From Anaerolineae bacterium (GTDB lineage: Bacteria > Chloroflexota > Anaerolineae > 4572-78 > NAK82), in assembly GCA_030598425.1 (NCBI GenBank), contig JAUVPY010000091.1:1-8243 (forward strand): DNA of 8,243 nt. Direction: 5' to 3'. Positions 6,049 to 8,243 of the stretch are shown in pieces. The notes beneath the pieces are model-generated. The model was given only the letters and a program-made list of their open reading frames with translations, did no database searches and was not told the DNA's origin. The position numbers and the translations under genes are program-made. Within the stretch, counting starts at the first letter, position 1; each line of letters begins with the position of its first letter.

Positions 6049-8243
6049 TTGAACCTTTCCAGCCTGCTAGCTCTGCTCAAGGAGATACCAGCCTATCGCG
6101 AGGTTTCCGACGCGCTGGCCGATAGCGCCCCACGACTTACTGAGACTCCCCTCGGAGTGTTATCGGCAGCCCGTCCAACCGTGCTGGCAGCCTTGCATGC
6201 CCACACTCAGCGTCCGATCTTAGTGATCGTCGCCCGCGCGGACCGGGCGCGAGAGCTAGCCCGTCAAATACGCGCCTGGTCGCCCCATCCGGCCGCTGTC
6301 TTACGCCTGCCTGATCCCGACGCTTTGCCGTATGAACGAGTCGCCTGGGGACGCGACACTGTTCGGGAACGCGTGTCTGCGTTGGCAGCGCTGCTCAATA
6401 GCGCCCCAAACGGCACCCCCCCTCCCTTAGTCGTAACCTCTACCCGCGCGCTGATGCACAAAACCGTGCCTCCGACCGACTTTCACGCTGGACTCAGCAC
6501 TTTGAAGGTGGGACAACGAATTGTTCTCAATGATCTGCTCGATGGCTGGCTGGACAACGGTTACGGCGCGGGCACCGTCGTCGAAGAGCCAGGCTACTTC
6601 AGCCGGCGGGGTGGTATCCTTGACATATTCCCACCCAACCAGCCGCTCCCTATTAGGATAGAACTCTTCGGCGATGAAGTCGACTCGCTTCGAACTTTTG
6701 ATCCTCTTACCCAGCGCTCGGAGGAGCGCATTACCGCCTTCGATGTCATACCTGCCCACGAGGCGCTCACGCGCATAGCACCGTCTGCTGCTGAGGACAT
6801 CCAGCAACTCGATTTCTCTTCCTGTCACCCCGTCGCTCAAATGGGTTTCGAAGAAGACGTGGTGCGCCTGAGCAACTCCGAGAGCTTTCGAGGCATTGAG
6901 TTTTACCTCCCGTTCTTCTACCCGCAGCCGGCTTCGGCTTTGGACTATTTGCCGACTGACGGCCTGTTAATCATCGAAGATCCAGCCGAGCTAACCACCG
7001 TTGTCAACGAGCTGGAGCAGCAAGCAACCGAACTGGAAGATGATCTGCGGCAGCAAGGTGAACTGCCGACCGATTGGCCTCGTCCCTATTTCACACAGGC
7101 AGAACTGACAACCGAAATGCACCGTCTCCCTCATCTAACGCTGGGACACACGCTCTGGCCTGGCCACGTCACACCATTGCTCGACTCGCCATCCAATGAC
7201 TCCGCAACAGACACCCCATCAGAGAAGAGCAGCTACGGGTTTACCCAGCCCCCGGTCTACGGCGGCCAGGTGAAGCGGCTCATCGACGACTTAGTTGAAC
7301 GGCGAGGGTCAGGCGAACGGGTAGTACTGGTCAGTCGCCAAGCAGCTCGCCTGGCCGACTTGCTGGCAGAACGGGACATCCCACACGTCCAAGGTACAGC
7401 CATCCCATCGGGGGGGGAACTGGTCGAGTCTTCATCTGACCCATCCGAGGGTGACTACAACCGCTTACCGCCGTCGGGCAGCATAAGCATTGTGCGAGGC
7501 TCGCTAACAGCAGGTTGGATATTGAGTACAGACGGCAGCAAGAAGGACGATTTGTCGGTCTCCTGGCCTTCCGACCATCCCCACTTTATCTGCACCTTGC
7601 TGACCGACGCGGAGATTTTCGGCTACCACAAACCAGAACCGCGCCGCCGCCCCAGAGTTCAGCGTGCGGTCACGCCCGAGAGCTTCTTCGCCGATGTGAA
7701 GCCGGGCGATTACGTCGTCCACATCGAGCACGGCATTGGACTCTTCCGCGGCCTGGTAAAGCTCGACCTGGAGGGCGTGGAACGTGAGTACTTGCAAGTC
7801 GACTATGCCGAAAACGACAAGCTTTACGTGCCCATTCACCAGGCCGACCGCCTGTCGCGCTACGTAGGCGTCGACGACCGTTCCCCGCATCTCCATAGAC
7901 TGGGCACTGCGGATTGGAATACAGTCAAGCGGCGAGCCAAGCGAGCTGTCGAGGAAATCGCCTCCGAATTATTGGAAATCTATGCCGCCCGCGAGATCGC
8001 GACAGGACATCCCTTTTCTGGCGACACCTCTTGGCAGCAAGAACTGGAAGCGGCCTTCTCTTACGTCGAAACCGAGGATCAACTGCGTGCCATAGAACAA
8101 GTGAAGGGGGACATGGAAAAGCCCAAGCCGATGGACCGTCTGATTTGCGGTGATGTCGGCTATGGCAAAACTGAGGTGGCCTTGCGCGCGGCCTTTAAGG
8201 CAACGATGGACAGCCTGCAGGTAGCCGTCCTGGTACCGACCAC
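6049..8243 (+). CDS. mfd: Transcription-repair coupling factor Mfd, C-terminus cut by window edge
   Basis: Mfd binds RNA polymerase stalled at DNA lesions, pushes it off with its ATP-driven translocase and recruits UvrA. The frame is open from TTG 6049 to the right edge, 731 residues of an expected total of roughly 1150-1200. Residues 1 to about 300 are the UvrB-like module, including GYFSRRGGILDIFPP (from 182) and IELFGDEVDSLR, the UvrA-binding region. VRGSLTAGW and TDAEIFG mark the end of the middle region. KPGDYVVHIEHGIGLFRG (from 551) to about 607 is the RNA polymerase-interacting domain, related to CarD. The motor begins near 665 with the Q-motif-like TEDQ (675-678) and Walker A GDVGYGKT (701-708). 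DEAD box, later helicase motifs and the C-terminal domain lie outside. Walker A falls further from the N-terminus than in E. coli Mfd, consistent with inserts near 380-405 and 440-510. The start is supported by AGGG 8 nt upstream. It follows pth by 24 bp, an adjacency also known in Bacillus-type genomes. Confidence 0.96.
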   Translation, partial: MNLSSLLALLKEIPAYREVSDALADSAPRLTETPLGVLSAARPTVLAALHAHTQRPILVIVARADRARELARQIRAWSPHPAAVLRLPDPDALPYERVAWGRDTVRERVSALAALLNSAPNGTPPPLVVTSTRALMHKTVPPTDFHAGLSTLKVGQRIVLNDLLDGWLDNGYGAGTVVEEPGYFSRRGGILDIFPPNQPLPIRIELFGDEVDSLRTFDPLTQRSEERITAFDVIPAHEALTRIAPSAAEDIQQLDFSSCHPVAQMGFEEDVVRLSNSESFRGIEFYLPFFYPQPASALDYLPTDGLLIIEDPAELTTVVNELEQQATELEDDLRQQGELPTDWPRPYFTQAELTTEMHRLPHLTLGHTLWPGHVTPLLDSPSNDSATDTPSEKSSYGFTQPPVYGGQVKRLIDDLVERRGSGERVVLVSRQAARLADLLAERDIPHVQGTAIPSGGELVESSSDPSEGDYNRLPPSGSISIVRGSLTAGWILSTDGSKKDDLSVSWPSDHPHFICTLLTDAEIFGYHKPEPRRRPRVQRAVTPESFFADVKPGDYVVHIEHGIGLFRGLVKLDLEGVEREYLQVDYAENDKLYVPIHQADRLSRYVGVDDRSPHLHRLGTADWNTVKRRAKRAVEEIASELLEIYAAREIATGHPFSGDTSWQQELEAAFSYVETEDQLRAIEQVKGDMEKPKPMDRLICGDVGYGKTEVALRAAFKATMDSLQVAVLVPT

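Noticed and set aside
6427..6840. A 137-codon minus-strand open frame within mfd
   Set aside because: Antisense to the UvrA-binding module of Mfd, which is well conserved on the plus strand.
7504..8153. Open frames on both strands within the mfd region (7504-7896, 7515-7787, 7914-8153)
   Set aside because: The Mfd frame is continuous through here with RNA polymerase-interacting and Walker A motifs; the other frames have none.

Overview
The window carries an ordinary bacterial housekeeping block: one gene on the minus strand and four on the plus strand. Three of the five (smc, pth, mfd) are firmly recognised. The organism is most likely a member of the Chloroflexota, probably Anaerolineae-like. 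The basis is the style of the small exported protein between smc and pth: a signal peptide, one Ig-like domain, a long Pro/Thr linker with PTPT-type repeats and a C-terminal membrane helix, an architecture I associate with that phylum. The composition is moderately GC-rich. The phylum call is an inference; no rRNA or other decisive marker is present.

Layout. Positions 1-782 (minus strand) hold most of a family 2 glycosyltransferase whose C-terminus runs off the left edge. Positions 783-1006 are a divergent intergenic region. It has a heptamer tandem repeat abutting the glycosyltransferase start and a near-consensus sigma-70-type promoter (TTGACA, 17 bp, TATACT) pointing at smc. Positions 1034-4639 encode a full-length SMC chromosome-condensation ATPase. 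After 50 bp comes the exported Ig-like protein (4690-5397), then after 9 bp peptidyl-tRNA hydrolase pth (5407-6024), then after 24 bp the transcription-repair coupling factor mfd (from 6049, UUG start, running off the right edge inside its motor domain).

How the genes fit together. The four plus-strand genes are tightly packed with no convincing terminator between them, so they probably form one transcription unit driven at least in part from the promoter before smc. SMC organises chromosomes, Pth recycles peptidyl-tRNA released from stalled ribosomes, and Mfd removes RNA polymerase stalled at DNA lesions. The pth-mfd adjacency is also known in Bacillus-type genomes. The exported protein has no obvious functional link to these cytoplasmic proteins.

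I found no mobile element, CRISPR array, RNA gene or convincing new system. The more unusual details are the heptamer repeat in the glycosyltransferase leader, the N-terminal extension and Asn-to-Lys change in Pth, the UUG-initiated mfd in the same frame as pth, and apparent low-complexity insertions in Mfd.
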